Assembly (NCBI RefSeq): GCF_014892515.1
Contig: NZ_JADBGR010000107.1
Location: forward strand, 62,001 to 126,000
Length of the DNA stretch: 64,000 bases
Source: Myceligenerans pegani
Lineage (GTDB): Bacteria > Actinomycetota > Actinomycetes > Actinomycetales > Cellulomonadaceae
Direction: 5' to 3'
The position numbers and the translations under genes are program-made. The notes under the pieces were generated by a model. That model was not told where the DNA came from and did no database searches. It was given only the letters and a program-made list of their open reading frames with translations. Each line of letters starts with the position of its first letter. Position 1 is the stretch's first letter. Positions 50,230 through 58,444 of the stretch are shown here, in pieces.

Positions 50230-51078
50230 TCAGCGCAGCAGGACCGTGTGGATCGCCGCGACGAGCCCGTCCGCCACGAGCAGGCGGATCAGCGCCACGG
50301 GGTCGCCGTCCTGGGTCGCGACGACGGCCACGCCGTCGTCGAGCATCAGCGGCGCCAGGCGCCAGCCGGACCCCGGGCCCAGGTACCGCAGCGATCCGGC
50401 GGCCACCCGTGCGGCGCCGGCGTCGGCTCCGACGCGCTCGCCGCGCAGGGTCGCCCAGCCCGACACGTCGGGATGCAGGAGCCTGGTCAGGGCGTCGAGG
50501 TCTCCGCCGGCGCACGCCGCGACGAAACCGTCGACGACGCCCCGCAGCTCAGGATCCGCGCGCGGCGGCCCGTCCGGCGTCGGGCCCGACTCCCGGATCG
50601 CCCGCCGGGCACGGCTCGCGAGCTTCCGGCACGCGGCGGGCGTGCGGCCCACCATCTCCGCCACGGTCCCGAACGGGATCCCGAACACGTCGTGCAGCAG
50701 GAAGACCGCGCGCTCGCCGGGCGTGAGGCGGTCCAGCACGACGGACAACGCGCGCCGGATCTCGTCGTCGAGGGTGACGCGGTCGGCCGGGTCCGGCGTG
50801 TCGGCCGCCGCATCGAGGTCCGCCGCGGCCGGGTCGCGCGGCTCCGACAGCCGCCCGTGCGCCGACCCGATCCGGTCCAGCGCGAGCCGGCGCACGACCA
50901 CCACGAGCCAGCCGCGCAGGTCCCGGATCTTCCCGACGTCCTGGACCGTGAGGCGCGCGAACGCGTCCTGCACCACGTCCTCCGCCTCGGCGGCGTCGCC
51001 GACGATCCGGTGCGCGACGGCGAGCAGGTAGGCCCGGTCCTCGCGGGAGGCGACGGCGATCCGTTGGGTGTCGTTCAT
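50230..51078 (-). CDS. ECF sigma factor with SnoaL-like C-terminus (ECF41/56-like)
   Basis: 282 residues. Region 2 AYLLAVAHRIVGDAAEAEDVVQDAFARL and region 4 LTPGERAVFLLHDVFGIPFGTVAEMVGRTPAACRKLASRARRAI, then an NTF2/SnoaL-like domain (about 175-280). It lacks the strict WLPEP and NPDKL motifs (RLSEP is at the linker position), so it is a divergent member of the ECF41/SigJ set. An ECF41-type promoter sits directly before it and another points to the DoxX gene. The mRNA is probably leaderless: the ATG is nine bases after the -10 element. Confidence 0.9.
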   Translation of the reverse strand: MNDTQRIAVASREDRAYLLAVAHRIVGDAAEAEDVVQDAFARLTVQDVGKIRDLRGWLVVVVRRLALDRIGSAHGRLSEPRDPAAADLDAAADTPDPADRVTLDDEIRRALSVVLDRLTPGERAVFLLHDVFGIPFGTVAEMVGRTPAACRKLASRARRAIRESGPTPDGPPRADPELRGVVDGFVAACAGGDLDALTRLLHPDVSGWATLRGERVGADAGAARVAAGSLRYLGPGSGWRLAPLMLDDGVAVVATQDGDPVALIRLLVADGLVAAIHTVLLR

Positions 51079-51086
51079 ACCCACGG

Positions 51087-51113
51087 GACGATCGTGGCTC
51101 CTCGGGCGTGACA
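51087..51113 (-). promoter_or_regulatory. ECF41-type promoter of the sigma gene
   Basis: Minus strand: TGTCACG (51113-51107), 16 bases, CGTC (51090-51087). One mismatch from TGTCACA-N16-CGTC. Drives the sigma gene itself. Confidence 0.7.
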
Positions 51114-51122
51114 GCGCCCGGC

Positions 51123-51149
51123 CGTCACACCTTCGCCCGGCGATTCGTC
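51123..51149 (+). promoter_or_regulatory. ECF41-type promoter of the DoxX gene
   Basis: CGTCACA (51123-51129), 16 bases, CGTC (51146-51149). One mismatch from the ECF41 consensus. It lies 50 bases before the DoxX start and nine bases from the divergent promoter. Confidence 0.75.
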
Positions 51150-51198
51150 CTGTCCGCAACGGCCGGCAACCCGCCGGCCGACGAACCCGAGGAGCACC

Positions 51199-51687
51199 AT
51201 GCTCGACACCACCCTCTGGGCGACACAGCTCGTTCTCGCACTGTTCTTCCTGTTCGCGGGCCTGCCCAAGATCCTCGGCCGCGGCATCGACCGCTGGACG
51301 GGGTTCGCCGACCTGCCCCGCCCGCTCACCCTCCTGATCGGCATCGCCGAGGTGGCGGCTCCGATCGCGCTCGTCGCCCCCATGCTGCTCGGGGTGGCCG
51401 AGTGGACCACGCCGCTCGCCGCGGTCGGGCTCGCGGTCGTGTCGCTCATGGCGAGCGGCTTCCACGTCCGGGCCGGCGAGTGGCTCACCACCCTGGAGAC
51501 CGCGCTCTGGGCGGCGCTCGCCGGAACGGTCGCCGTCGGCCGGTGGGACCTCCTCGCGACCGGACCGTCCCTGGCCCCCGACCTCCTGGTTCCGGCTGTG
51601 GGAGTGCTCGTCGTCGCCCTCGTCGTCAACCTGGTCGCGATCTTCCGCACGCCTGCGCGGCCCGCGGAGTCGCTCACGCCTCGATGA
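51199..51687 (+). CDS. DoxX-family membrane protein
   Basis: 162 residues with four membrane helices (about 5-25, 40-65, 72-95 and 130-155), starting LWATQLVLALFFLFAGLPKIL, as in DoxX/DoxD proteins linked to quinone or thiol redox at the membrane. GAGGAG precedes the ATG. The ECF41-type promoter makes it the predicted direct target of the divergent sigma factor. The stop overlaps the convergent VOC gene by 14 bases. Confidence 0.9.
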   Translation: MLDTTLWATQLVLALFFLFAGLPKILGRGIDRWTGFADLPRPLTLLIGIAEVAAPIALVAPMLLGVAEWTTPLAAVGLAVVSLMASGFHVRAGEWLTTLETALWAALAGTVAVGRWDLLATGPSLAPDLLVPAVGVLVVALVVNLVAIFRTPARPAESLTPR

Positions 51688-52057
51688 GGCCGACGACGTT
51701 CCCGGACGGGTCGGCGATCCAGGCGATCGTCGGCCCCTGGGACGGGTCGGTCGACCGCGCGACCCCCCGCTCGTCCTGACCGAACTCCGGGTACCGGAGC
51801 ATGCTCGTGCCGGACTCGGCGAGCTGGTCCACGGCCATGTCGATGTCCGGGACGATCAGGTTGAGGACGGTGAAGCTCGCGGGCTCGTGGGCGTCGCCCT
51901 TGGCGTAGACGAACACGGGTGAGCCGCCCGTGGCGTCGATCTCGAGCCCCATGGGGGTCTCGCGGACGACGAGGCCGAGGACGTCGCGATAGAACGTCGC
52001 CGCCTCGGCGGTGTCACGCACCGAGAAGCTGCTGAAGCCGCGCAGGGTAGTGAGCAT
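51674..52057 (-). CDS. VOC/glyoxalase-like protein
   Basis: 127 residues, one VOC module pair: FSSFSVRDTAEAATFYRDVLGLVVRETPMGLEI and VPDIDMAVDQLAESGTSMLRYPEF, closing with ADPSGNVVGLIEA. Single-gene dioxygenase/glyoxalase or antibiotic-binding proteins have this form. A weak ribosome site (GGAGATCC) is nearby. Function unknown. Confidence 0.88.
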   Translation of the reverse strand: MLTTLRGFSSFSVRDTAEAATFYRDVLGLVVRETPMGLEIDATGGSPVFVYAKGDAHEPASFTVLNLIVPDIDMAVDQLAESGTSMLRYPEFGQDERGVARSTDPSQGPTIAWIADPSGNVVGLIEA

Positions 52058-52153
52058 GTCGGATCTCCTTCATGGGGTCGCCGCAACGGGCCTGTCGTTG
52101 GTGTGACTCCCCCGGTACCCGGGACTCATCGGTACGGCACCGCCGAGGCCTCG

Positions 52154-52405
52154 TCACGCTCCCGTGAACGCCTCCCGGTGCCGCTCGGCCCAGTCGGCGA
52201 ACGTGCGCGGGCGGCGTCCGAGCACGGTCTCCACGTCGGGACTGATCCACTGCTCACGCGGAGTCGGGTCCCCGAGGACGCCCAGTGTCGCCTCCACGGC
52301 CGGGGCCGGCATGAACCGTGCCATCTCCCGCCTCCCGAGGCGTGAGCGCCTCCGGCCCCGTCAGGACGTCCTCCGACGTGCCGGGGCACCAGCAGGAAGA
52401 GCGCG
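52154..52405 (-). pseudogene. Remnant of an NmrA-type NAD(P)-binding protein
   Basis: Minus strand, reading from 52410: DDALFLLVPR (the typical mid-protein strand), a large deletion, then SEDVLTGPEALTPRE (the conserved LTGPEAL segment), a frameshift, then EMARFMPAPAVEATLG, a second gap relative to the family, and SPDVETVLGRRPRTFADWAERHREAF ending at TGA 52154. The frameshift is caused by a 7-base tandem duplication (CTCCCGC/CTCCCGA at 52325-52338 on the plus strand); without it, PRE joins MARF in frame. It begins at the stop of the epimerase gene, so the loss probably involved recombination or deletion there. No coding potential remains. Confidence 0.75.
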
Positions 52406-53404
52406 TCATCGCGCTTGCCCGGCCATCTCGTGCATGCCCTCGTCCACGCTCACGCGCGGCCGGTAGCCGAGATCGGTGCGAGCGGCGCCGATGTCATAGG
52501 TGCGGTCGCGGCCCATGTTGCTGACCAGCCAATTGGTCAGCGGGGGCGCGGTGCGGGCGCGCAGCAGGCGAGCCGTGCCGTCGATGACGGCCCCCAGTGG
52601 TGCGGCCACGGCCATCGGGATGCTGCGGCTTCCGGAGACGTCGACGCCCTGGGTGCGCAGCAGCGCGGTGAAGTAGTCGCGCACCGACATCGGGTTGCCG
52701 TCGGTGATGTAGTAGACCCCGCCGTCGCGACCACGCGTCAGGGACAGGGCCACGGCGTCGGCGAGGTTGCCGACGTGGACGAAGTCCATGACGTGGCGGC
52801 CGTCGTCGATCCACGTCCACTGCCCCCTCCTGGCGACCTCGGCGATGTCGGCGATGGTGGTCTGCCCCGCACCCCAGATGAACGGTGGACGCAGGATCAC
52901 CAGGCTCATGCCCGGCGTCGCGGTTCCGCGCAACGCGCGCTCCGTGGCCAGCTTGACCCGGCTGTAGGCGATGTTGGGCCTGCCCTCGTGGGTGTTCTCG
53001 TCCACCACGGTCTGGCGCGGACCACCCGTGGTCACGCTGGCGGCGCTGACGAGCACGAACCTGGACACCCCGGCGCGCGCGGCGGCCGCGTGCAGGGCGA
53101 GGGTCGGTTCGTGGTTGTCGGCCCGGAAGCCCGCGTCCGGCCCCCAGAACTCCATGCGGGCCGCGGCGTGCACGACGGCGTCGACCCGCTCGAGCCCGTC
53201 CAGCCAGGCCGGGCGACGCGCCGGGCCGCCCGCACCCGACAACTCGGCGAGATCGCCGCGCACCGGCTCGGCACCTGCGTCGGTCACCGTCCGCGCACTG
53301 GCGTCCGAACGAGCGAGGGCCAGCACGGTGTGCCCCTCGGCCCGCAGCCGGCGGATCAGGTGCCGCCCCACGAAGCCGCTGCCGCCGGTCAGGAAGATGC
53401 GCAT
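52406..53404 (-). CDS. NAD-dependent epimerase/dehydratase (extended SDR)
   Basis: 332 residues. N-terminal TGGSGFVGRHLIRRL (GxxGxxG), the DAVVHAAA strand, Ser-x(n)-YSRVK active site (about 150), and a C-terminal VSVDEGM typical of 3-beta-hydroxysteroid/dihydroflavonol-type SDRs. ATG at 53404 has GGAGGAG upstream. It is divergent from the MarR gene, which is its likely repressor. Substrate unknown. Confidence 0.88.
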   Translation of the reverse strand: MRIFLTGGSGFVGRHLIRRLRAEGHTVLALARSDASARTVTDAGAEPVRGDLAELSGAGGPARRPAWLDGLERVDAVVHAAARMEFWGPDAGFRADNHEPTLALHAAAARAGVSRFVLVSAASVTTGGPRQTVVDENTHEGRPNIAYSRVKLATERALRGTATPGMSLVILRPPFIWGAGQTTIADIAEVARRGQWTWIDDGRHVMDFVHVGNLADAVALSLTRGRDGGVYYITDGNPMSVRDYFTALLRTQGVDVSGSRSIPMAVAAPLGAVIDGTARLLRARTAPPLTNWLVSNMGRDRTYDIGAARTDLGYRPRVSVDEGMHEMAGQAR

Positions 53405-53428
53405 GAAAGACTCCTCCACTGTCGATGA

Positions 53429-53503
53429 CGATGCATCCTGTTCGATGCATCGGCGCCAATACATCTGCATCGATAGATTGACACCGATGCATACTGGTGT
53501 CAA
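53429..53503. promoter_or_regulatory. MarR-type operators between epimerase and marR
   Basis: CGATGCATC (53429-53437) and CGATGCATCG (53443-53452) are short palindromes 14 bases apart. A third CGATGCAT lies at 53485, inside the perfect dyad TTGACACC-N10-GGTGTCAA (53478-53503), whose TTGACA is also the probable -35 of the marR promoter. An AT-richer island than its surroundings. Confidence 0.7.
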
Positions 53504-53529
53504 GGCATTACCGAAGGAGAGGCTCCGTC

Positions 53530-53973
53530 ATGGCAGACCAACCCGATGGGAAGAACAGCGAACCCTCGGCCGCCGAGCTCGCGGACACGTTCGGCCGGGT
53601 GGCCAAGGTCCTGGCCCGCGAGTTCGACGAACGGCTCGCGGAGGTCGGGGTCTCCTTCCCGCGGGCGCGGGTGCTCGTGGAGGTCGCACGGCTGGGGCCC
53701 ATCCGGGTCACCGACGTCGCCGCCGCCGTCGGCATCGCGCAGGGGACGGCATCCTCCCTGCTCGATGCACTGGTCCGCGACGGACTCGTAGAGCGCGTCC
53801 AGGACTCGGCGGACCGGCGCGTGACGAAGATGGTCGCGACCCCCGAGGGAGAGCAGCAGTCGGAGACGTGGCTGCAGGCATACCAGGCCGCCGCCGAGGA
53901 ACTGTTCGCCCCGCTACCGCGCTCCCGCCGAGCCGAGCTGCTCGCGATCATGGCGGAGCTCGACGCGCGCTGA
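53530..53973 (+). CDS. MarR-family repressor
   Basis: 147 residues. Winged helix with VSFPRARVLVEVARLGPIRVTDVAAAVGIAQGTASSLLDALVRDGLVERVQDSADRRVTKMVATPEG, the DNA-binding wing ending in DRRVTKM. ATG at 53530 follows GAAGGAGAGG. It is divergent from the extended SDR and near repeated GATGCATC operators. Its ligand is probably a phenolic or a related compound. Confidence 0.92.
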   Translation: MADQPDGKNSEPSAAELADTFGRVAKVLAREFDERLAEVGVSFPRARVLVEVARLGPIRVTDVAAAVGIAQGTASSLLDALVRDGLVERVQDSADRRVTKMVATPEGEQQSETWLQAYQAAAEELFAPLPRSRRAELLAIMAELDAR

Positions 53974-54073
53974 CCACCGTTCGCCGCAGCATCGCCGGAC
54001 AGGCGAGTTCCGGCGCATCGGCGAAGGGCATCCGGTTCGGCACGTCGCCGCAGTCTGCTGTTGACTCGTGGCC

Positions 54074-54889
54074 ATGCCTGATTTCCTCGCGGCGAGCCCG
54101 CCGTCGCTGAGCATGTTGTGGGAGTCCGCCGATCCGAGCGAGGCTCTGGCCCGACGATTCCGCTTCGATTCCCCGACGGCGGCGGTCAGCTGGCTTTCCG
54201 AGGTTATCGCCCAGCACTGGGGACGGACCCTGGACTCGTGCGAACGGCTCGTCATCAGCTCCGGGAACATGATGGCCTGGATCACCGTGGGCGACCGGCG
54301 AATGATCGCGAAGTGGTCGATGCACGCGCCGGTCTTCACGCGCCTCGCCGCGATCGCCCGGCTCACCCGCTGGCTCGACCAGCGCGGTCTCCCCGTGTCG
54401 CCACCACAGCCCGCGCAGGACGGGAGTCTCCAGCTGGAGGTCGACGGAGTCTCTCTCGGCCTGCAGAACGTGGTGCCCGGCGATCTCCTCGACGTCTCGG
54501 ACGTCACGCAGGTCCGGGCGGCCGGTGAGATGCTCGCGACTCTGCACACCGCGCTCGCTGCATATCCCAGCGTCGTCCCCACGGCGGAGCCTCCGCGATC
54601 TGGCACGCAACTGGTGGGCAACGACTTTCGCTCGGCCAACATCCTCTGGGCCGGCGGCGGGATCTCCGCCATCCTCGACCTGGAGGAGGCCCGGTACGAG
54701 CGACGCGTCGACGACCTGGCCAAGGCGGCCGCCTACCTGGGCACCCGATACCACGACTGGAAACCCACGCCACCGGACGCGCGCGACTCGTTCGTCGCCG
54801 CCTACCAGGCAGTCCATCCGCTCCCGGAGGACCAACTCGACGAAGCTCGCGCCATCATCGCCGAGCACGTCGCCGGCTGGCCGCACTGA
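54074..54889 (+). CDS. Aminoglycoside phosphotransferase-like kinase
   Basis: 271 residues of the APH/choline-kinase fold. The catalytic loop is GNDFRSANIL (HGDxxxxN in the family; Asp and Asn kept, His replaced by Asn), followed by the DFG-equivalent AILDLEEARYERRVDDLAKAA. The N-lobe is atypical (SSGNMMAWITVGDRRMIAKWS; Lys likely the ATP-binding one). It may phosphorylate a sugar, amino alcohol or antibiotic; no strong signature for aminoglycosides. The start is ATG 54074 or GTG 54068. Confidence 0.8.
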   Translation: MPDFLAASPPSLSMLWESADPSEALARRFRFDSPTAAVSWLSEVIAQHWGRTLDSCERLVISSGNMMAWITVGDRRMIAKWSMHAPVFTRLAAIARLTRWLDQRGLPVSPPQPAQDGSLQLEVDGVSLGLQNVVPGDLLDVSDVTQVRAAGEMLATLHTALAAYPSVVPTAEPPRSGTQLVGNDFRSANILWAGGGISAILDLEEARYERRVDDLAKAAAYLGTRYHDWKPTPPDARDSFVAAYQAVHPLPEDQLDEARAIIAEHVAGWPH

Positions 54890-55025
54890 AGGAGCCGGGG
54901 CGCGGGAGGTGTCTCGACCGTCGTCGGCCTCGACGGCGAGAGCGGCGTGGCCGTCCAGTGAGCGACGCCGCGTGGGAGCAACGCCTCCCTGCGCTCAAGA
55001 ACTGGCGCATCGCTACATTCGAACC

Positions 55026-55445
55026 ATGGACGACGGCACCGGCACACCCGGTACGGGACCTGAGGGCGTTCCTGCCCACGCCCAACTCATCGCCCTCGCG
55101 CAGGACTGGGCCGATGCGATCGTCTCCAACGACGCCGCCCGGATCGGCAGCTTCATGGCCGACGAATGGGTCATCGTCTCGGAGTCGGGAGTCTCGCCCA
55201 AGGAGCGGTTCCTCGCGCTCGTGGAGTCCGGGGAGCTGACCCATTCGGCGATGACGAGCGTCAGCGAACCGAGGATCCGGGTGCACGGCGACACGGCGAT
55301 CCTCACCGCGCGGGTGACGAACACCGCCCACTACCTCGGCCGCCGCGTCGACGCCGACGAGTGGACGACCGACGTGTACGTGAACCGGGACGGTCGCTGG
55401 CTCTGCGTGCTGACCCACATCACGGCGGCGGCCCCGGACCCATGA
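55026..55445 (+). CDS. SnoaL/DUF4440-like protein
   Basis: 139 residues. LIALAQDWADAIVSNDAARIGSFMADEWVIVSESGVSPKERFL is the DUF4440 pattern, ending DVYVNRDGRWLCVLTHIT. TACATT at 55014-55019 lies six bases before the ATG, giving a leaderless start. The 136 bases before it show no gene. Function unknown. Confidence 0.85.
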   Translation: MDDGTGTPGTGPEGVPAHAQLIALAQDWADAIVSNDAARIGSFMADEWVIVSESGVSPKERFLALVESGELTHSAMTSVSEPRIRVHGDTAILTARVTNTAHYLGRRVDADEWTTDVYVNRDGRWLCVLTHITAAAPDP

Positions 55446-55446
55446 C

Positions 55447-55485
55447 GGCAAGCGCTTCCCAAATACCCGATGTGAGCGCTAACAT
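55447..55485 (+). promoter_or_regulatory. Two LacI-type operators at the GH43 promoter
   Basis: GGCAAGCGCTTCCC (55447-55460) and TGTGAGCGCTAACA (55471-55484) are 14-base dyads sharing the AGCGCT core, each with one mismatched pair, 24 bases apart. The second overlaps a TAACAT -10 box (55480-55485), with TTCCCA 18 bases upstream as a -35. AGCGCT cores are typical of sugar-responsive LacI-family repressors in actinomycetes. Confidence 0.75.
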
Positions 55486-55545
55486 TCTGGGAGTTCGTTC
55501 ACCGAGCAGGCAACGACGCCTGCCGCGTCCTCGAAGGAGAGAGCG

Positions 55546-56934
55546 ATGAAACGAATTGCCGCACTCGCCGTCCTGATACTGGGCTCGGCCGCGATCATCC
55601 CGCCCGCCGGCGCGGCCCCCGCGACGATCGACCTCGGGCGGGCATCCCTCGAGTCCGTGAACTACCCCGGGCGGTACATCCGGCACCAGGACTGGCTGGG
55701 CCGCATCGACCCGGTCACGTCCTCCAGCACGAACCAGACCAAGCAGGACGCCACGTTCACCGTCGTGCCCGGGCTGGCATCGACGTCGTGCTACTCGTTC
55801 CAGGCCGTCAACGGACGCTTCCTGCGCCACCGCGACTACCGGGTGCGCCTGGAGACGAACGACGGCTCGGCCACGTTCCGCGCCGACGCGACGTTCTGCG
55901 CCGAGACGGGGTCGGTGTCCGGCTCGGTGACGTTCGCGTCGTACAACTTCCCGGACCGCCGGCTGCGCCACCGCGACAACGAGCTGTGGATCGACCCGGT
56001 CCAGGACTCGGACCTGTACCGGGCCGACAGCTCCTTCCGGGTCCGCTCCCCCTGGGTACCGAAGACCACCGCCAACCCCGTCCTGCCGGGCCTGTTCGCG
56101 GACCCCCACATCGTCCACCTGGACGGCCGCTACTACCTGTACCCGACCACCGACGGCTACGCGAGCTGGTCCGGCACGCAGTACACCGCCTGGTCCTCGG
56201 CCGACCTGGAGACCTGGACCTTCCACGGCACCATCCTCGACCACGGTCCCGACGTCTCCTGGGCCGACAACTCCGCCTGGGCCCCGGCCGTGGCGGCGAA
56301 GAACGGCCGCTACTACCTGTACTTCAGCGGTGGCGCCGCCTCGGGGAACACCGCGAAGCAGCTCGGCGTGGCCGTGGCGGACTCCCCCACCGGACCGTTC
56401 CGCGACGCCCTGGGCCGGCCGCTCGTGGCGGCAGGCACCTACTCCGGCCAGGCGATCGACCCCATGGTCTTCACCGACGACGACGGCCGCTCCTACCTGT
56501 ACTGGGGACAGGGTGCTCTGCGGGTCGTGCCCCTGAACGACGACATGACGTCGTTCGACCCGGCGCAGGTGCGCAACATCACGCCGTCGGGCTACAACGA
56601 GGGGGCTTTCGTCATCGAGCGCGACGGGACCTACTACCTGATGTGGTCCGAGAACGACACCCGCTCCGAGGACTACCGGGTCGCCTACGCCACCGGGTCG
56701 TCTCCCCTGGGACCGTGGACCAAGCGCGGGGTCATCCTCAGCAAGAACCTCGACCTCGGCATCAAGGGCACCGGCCACCACTCCGTCGTCCGGGCCCCCG
56801 GCACCGACACCTGGTACATCGCCTACCACCGGTTCGCCGTCCCCGCCGGTAACGGCACCAACCGCGAGGTCGCGATCGACCGGCTGAGGTTCAACGCCGA
56901 CGGCACCATCGCCGTCGTCGTCCCCACACCCTGA
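55546..56934 (+). CDS. Secreted GH43 arabinofuranosidase with N-terminal AbfB domain
   Basis: 462 residues. Signal peptide (1-23), an AbfB/CBM42 beta-trefoil (about 30-168; NYPGRYIRH, NGRFLRHRDYRV and NFPDRRLRHRD arabinose-binding repeats), then a five-bladed GH43 domain. Catalytic base Asp186 in LFADPHIV, pKa-setting Asp305 in AIDPMVF and acid Glu352 in NEGAFVI. It should cleave arabinofuranosyl side chains from arabinan or arabinoxylan. Ribosome site AAGGAGAG precedes the ATG. Followed after 37 bases by a second GH43 gene; probably one operon under the LacI-type operators. Confidence 0.93.
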   Translation: MKRIAALAVLILGSAAIIPPAGAAPATIDLGRASLESVNYPGRYIRHQDWLGRIDPVTSSSTNQTKQDATFTVVPGLASTSCYSFQAVNGRFLRHRDYRVRLETNDGSATFRADATFCAETGSVSGSVTFASYNFPDRRLRHRDNELWIDPVQDSDLYRADSSFRVRSPWVPKTTANPVLPGLFADPHIVHLDGRYYLYPTTDGYASWSGTQYTAWSSADLETWTFHGTILDHGPDVSWADNSAWAPAVAAKNGRYYLYFSGGAASGNTAKQLGVAVADSPTGPFRDALGRPLVAAGTYSGQAIDPMVFTDDDGRSYLYWGQGALRVVPLNDDMTSFDPAQVRNITPSGYNEGAFVIERDGTYYLMWSENDTRSEDYRVAYATGSSPLGPWTKRGVILSKNLDLGIKGTGHHSVVRAPGTDTWYIAYHRFAVPAGNGTNREVAIDRLRFNADGTIAVVVPTP

Positions 56935-56971
56935 CACGTTCCACCCACCCACGACACGAAGGAGTGCTCGT

Positions 56972-58444
56972 ATGACCCACGCCCCGGCAAGGCGGCGCGC
57001 GGCCGTCTGGCTGACCGCCCTGCTCGCCGCCCTCTCCCTGGTGGCCGGCTGGACCGTCGCCACCGCCGAGCGCGCCGCCGCGCTCGACCCGTTCACCGGC
57101 TACCTCATGGCCCACTTCACCGGCGAGTCGTCGAACAACGGCGAGCAGATCTACCTCGCCCACAGCGACAACGGCCTGACCTGGACCGACCTCAACGACA
57201 GCGGCATCGTCCTGCGCAGCGACATCGGCACCGGCGGGGTCCGCGACCCCGCGCTCGTGCGCTCGCCCGACGGCGACCGCTACTGGATCATCGCCACCGA
57301 CTTGTGCATCGGCTGCGGTACGAGCTGGTCGACGGCGATCAACAACGGCAGCCGGAACCTCGTCGTCTGGGAGTCGACCGACCTGGTGAACTGGTCGGAC
57401 CCGTGGCTGCTGAACGTCGCCGGCGCCATCCCCGACGGCCGCAACGCCTGGGCCCCCGAGGCCATCTGGAACCCCGCCACGGGCGACTACGTCCTGTACT
57501 GGGCGACCAACGTGCCGCAGAACGGCGCCACGAAGCACCGCATCTACTACGCGCGCACCTCCGACTTCCGCAGCATCACGACACCCCGGCCGTACATCAC
57601 GCCGCCCGGCTCCGACGAGATCATCGACACGCAGATCATCGAGGTGCCGAACATCGTCGGCGGCTACCGCTACTACCGGGCGAACGTCACCGCCCGGCAC
57701 ATCACCGTCGACGCGAGCAACAGCATCCTGGGCTCGTGGACCAACCTCGGGAACCTGTCGCACCTCAACATCTCCAACGGGGCGATCTCCGGCAGCACCG
57801 TGGTCGAGGGTCCGATGTGGATGCAGTTCAACGGCCGCGACGAATGGGCGATGTGGCTCGACCAGTTCGCCACGGGCCGCGGCTACATGCCGATCACGTC
57901 CACGAACCTGGGGAACGTCGAGAACTTCCAGCGGGCGAGCGGCTACAGCCTGGGCGCCAACCGCAAGCGGCACGGCTCCATCCTCAACCTGACCCAGGCG
58001 GAGGAGAACCGGGTCCTGGGCCGCTGGGGCAGCACCGCGAGCAGCCGCGTCCAGTCCTACAACTTCCAGGACCGGTACTGGCGGCACGCCGACTACCAGG
58101 CACGCATCGACGCGAACGTCTCCCCCGCGCAGGACGCCCAGTGGCGGATCGTCCCCGGCCTGGCCGGCACGGGCACCGTGTCCTTCCGGTCGGTCAACTT
58201 CCCCGGCCACTACCTGCGGCACGAGAACTACGAACTCGTCCTCGAGGAGGACGACGGCTCGGCCCAGTTCCGGGCCGACGCGAGTTTCCGGGCGGTCGAC
58301 GGCCTCGCGTCACCGGAGTGGACGTCGTACCAGTCGTACAACTTCCCCGACCGGTACATCCGCCACTACGCCTACCGGCTCCGGATCGACACCATCGGCG
58401 ACGCCACGGCCCGCGCGGACGCGACGTTCCGGGTGGTGGACTGA
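56972..58444 (+). CDS. Secreted GH43-like enzyme with C-terminal AbfB domain
   Basis: 490 residues, the domain order reversed from its neighbour. Signal peptide (about 1-37, ending AERAAA), five-bladed beta-propeller with Asp92 (GVRDPALV), Asp219 (IIDTQIIE) and Glu279 (VVEGPMWM) as probable catalytic triad, and a C-terminal AbfB domain (about 350-490; NFQDRYWRHADYQ, NFPGHYLRHENYE, NFPDRYIRHYAYR). AAGGAG lies ten bases before the ATG. It probably degrades arabinan or arabinogalactan; exact linkage unknown. Confidence 0.9.
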   Translation: MTHAPARRRAAVWLTALLAALSLVAGWTVATAERAAALDPFTGYLMAHFTGESSNNGEQIYLAHSDNGLTWTDLNDSGIVLRSDIGTGGVRDPALVRSPDGDRYWIIATDLCIGCGTSWSTAINNGSRNLVVWESTDLVNWSDPWLLNVAGAIPDGRNAWAPEAIWNPATGDYVLYWATNVPQNGATKHRIYYARTSDFRSITTPRPYITPPGSDEIIDTQIIEVPNIVGGYRYYRANVTARHITVDASNSILGSWTNLGNLSHLNISNGAISGSTVVEGPMWMQFNGRDEWAMWLDQFATGRGYMPITSTNLGNVENFQRASGYSLGANRKRHGSILNLTQAEENRVLGRWGSTASSRVQSYNFQDRYWRHADYQARIDANVSPAQDAQWRIVPGLAGTGTVSFRSVNFPGHYLRHENYELVLEEDDGSAQFRADASFRAVDGLASPEWTSYQSYNFPDRYIRHYAYRLRIDTIGDATARADATFRVVD

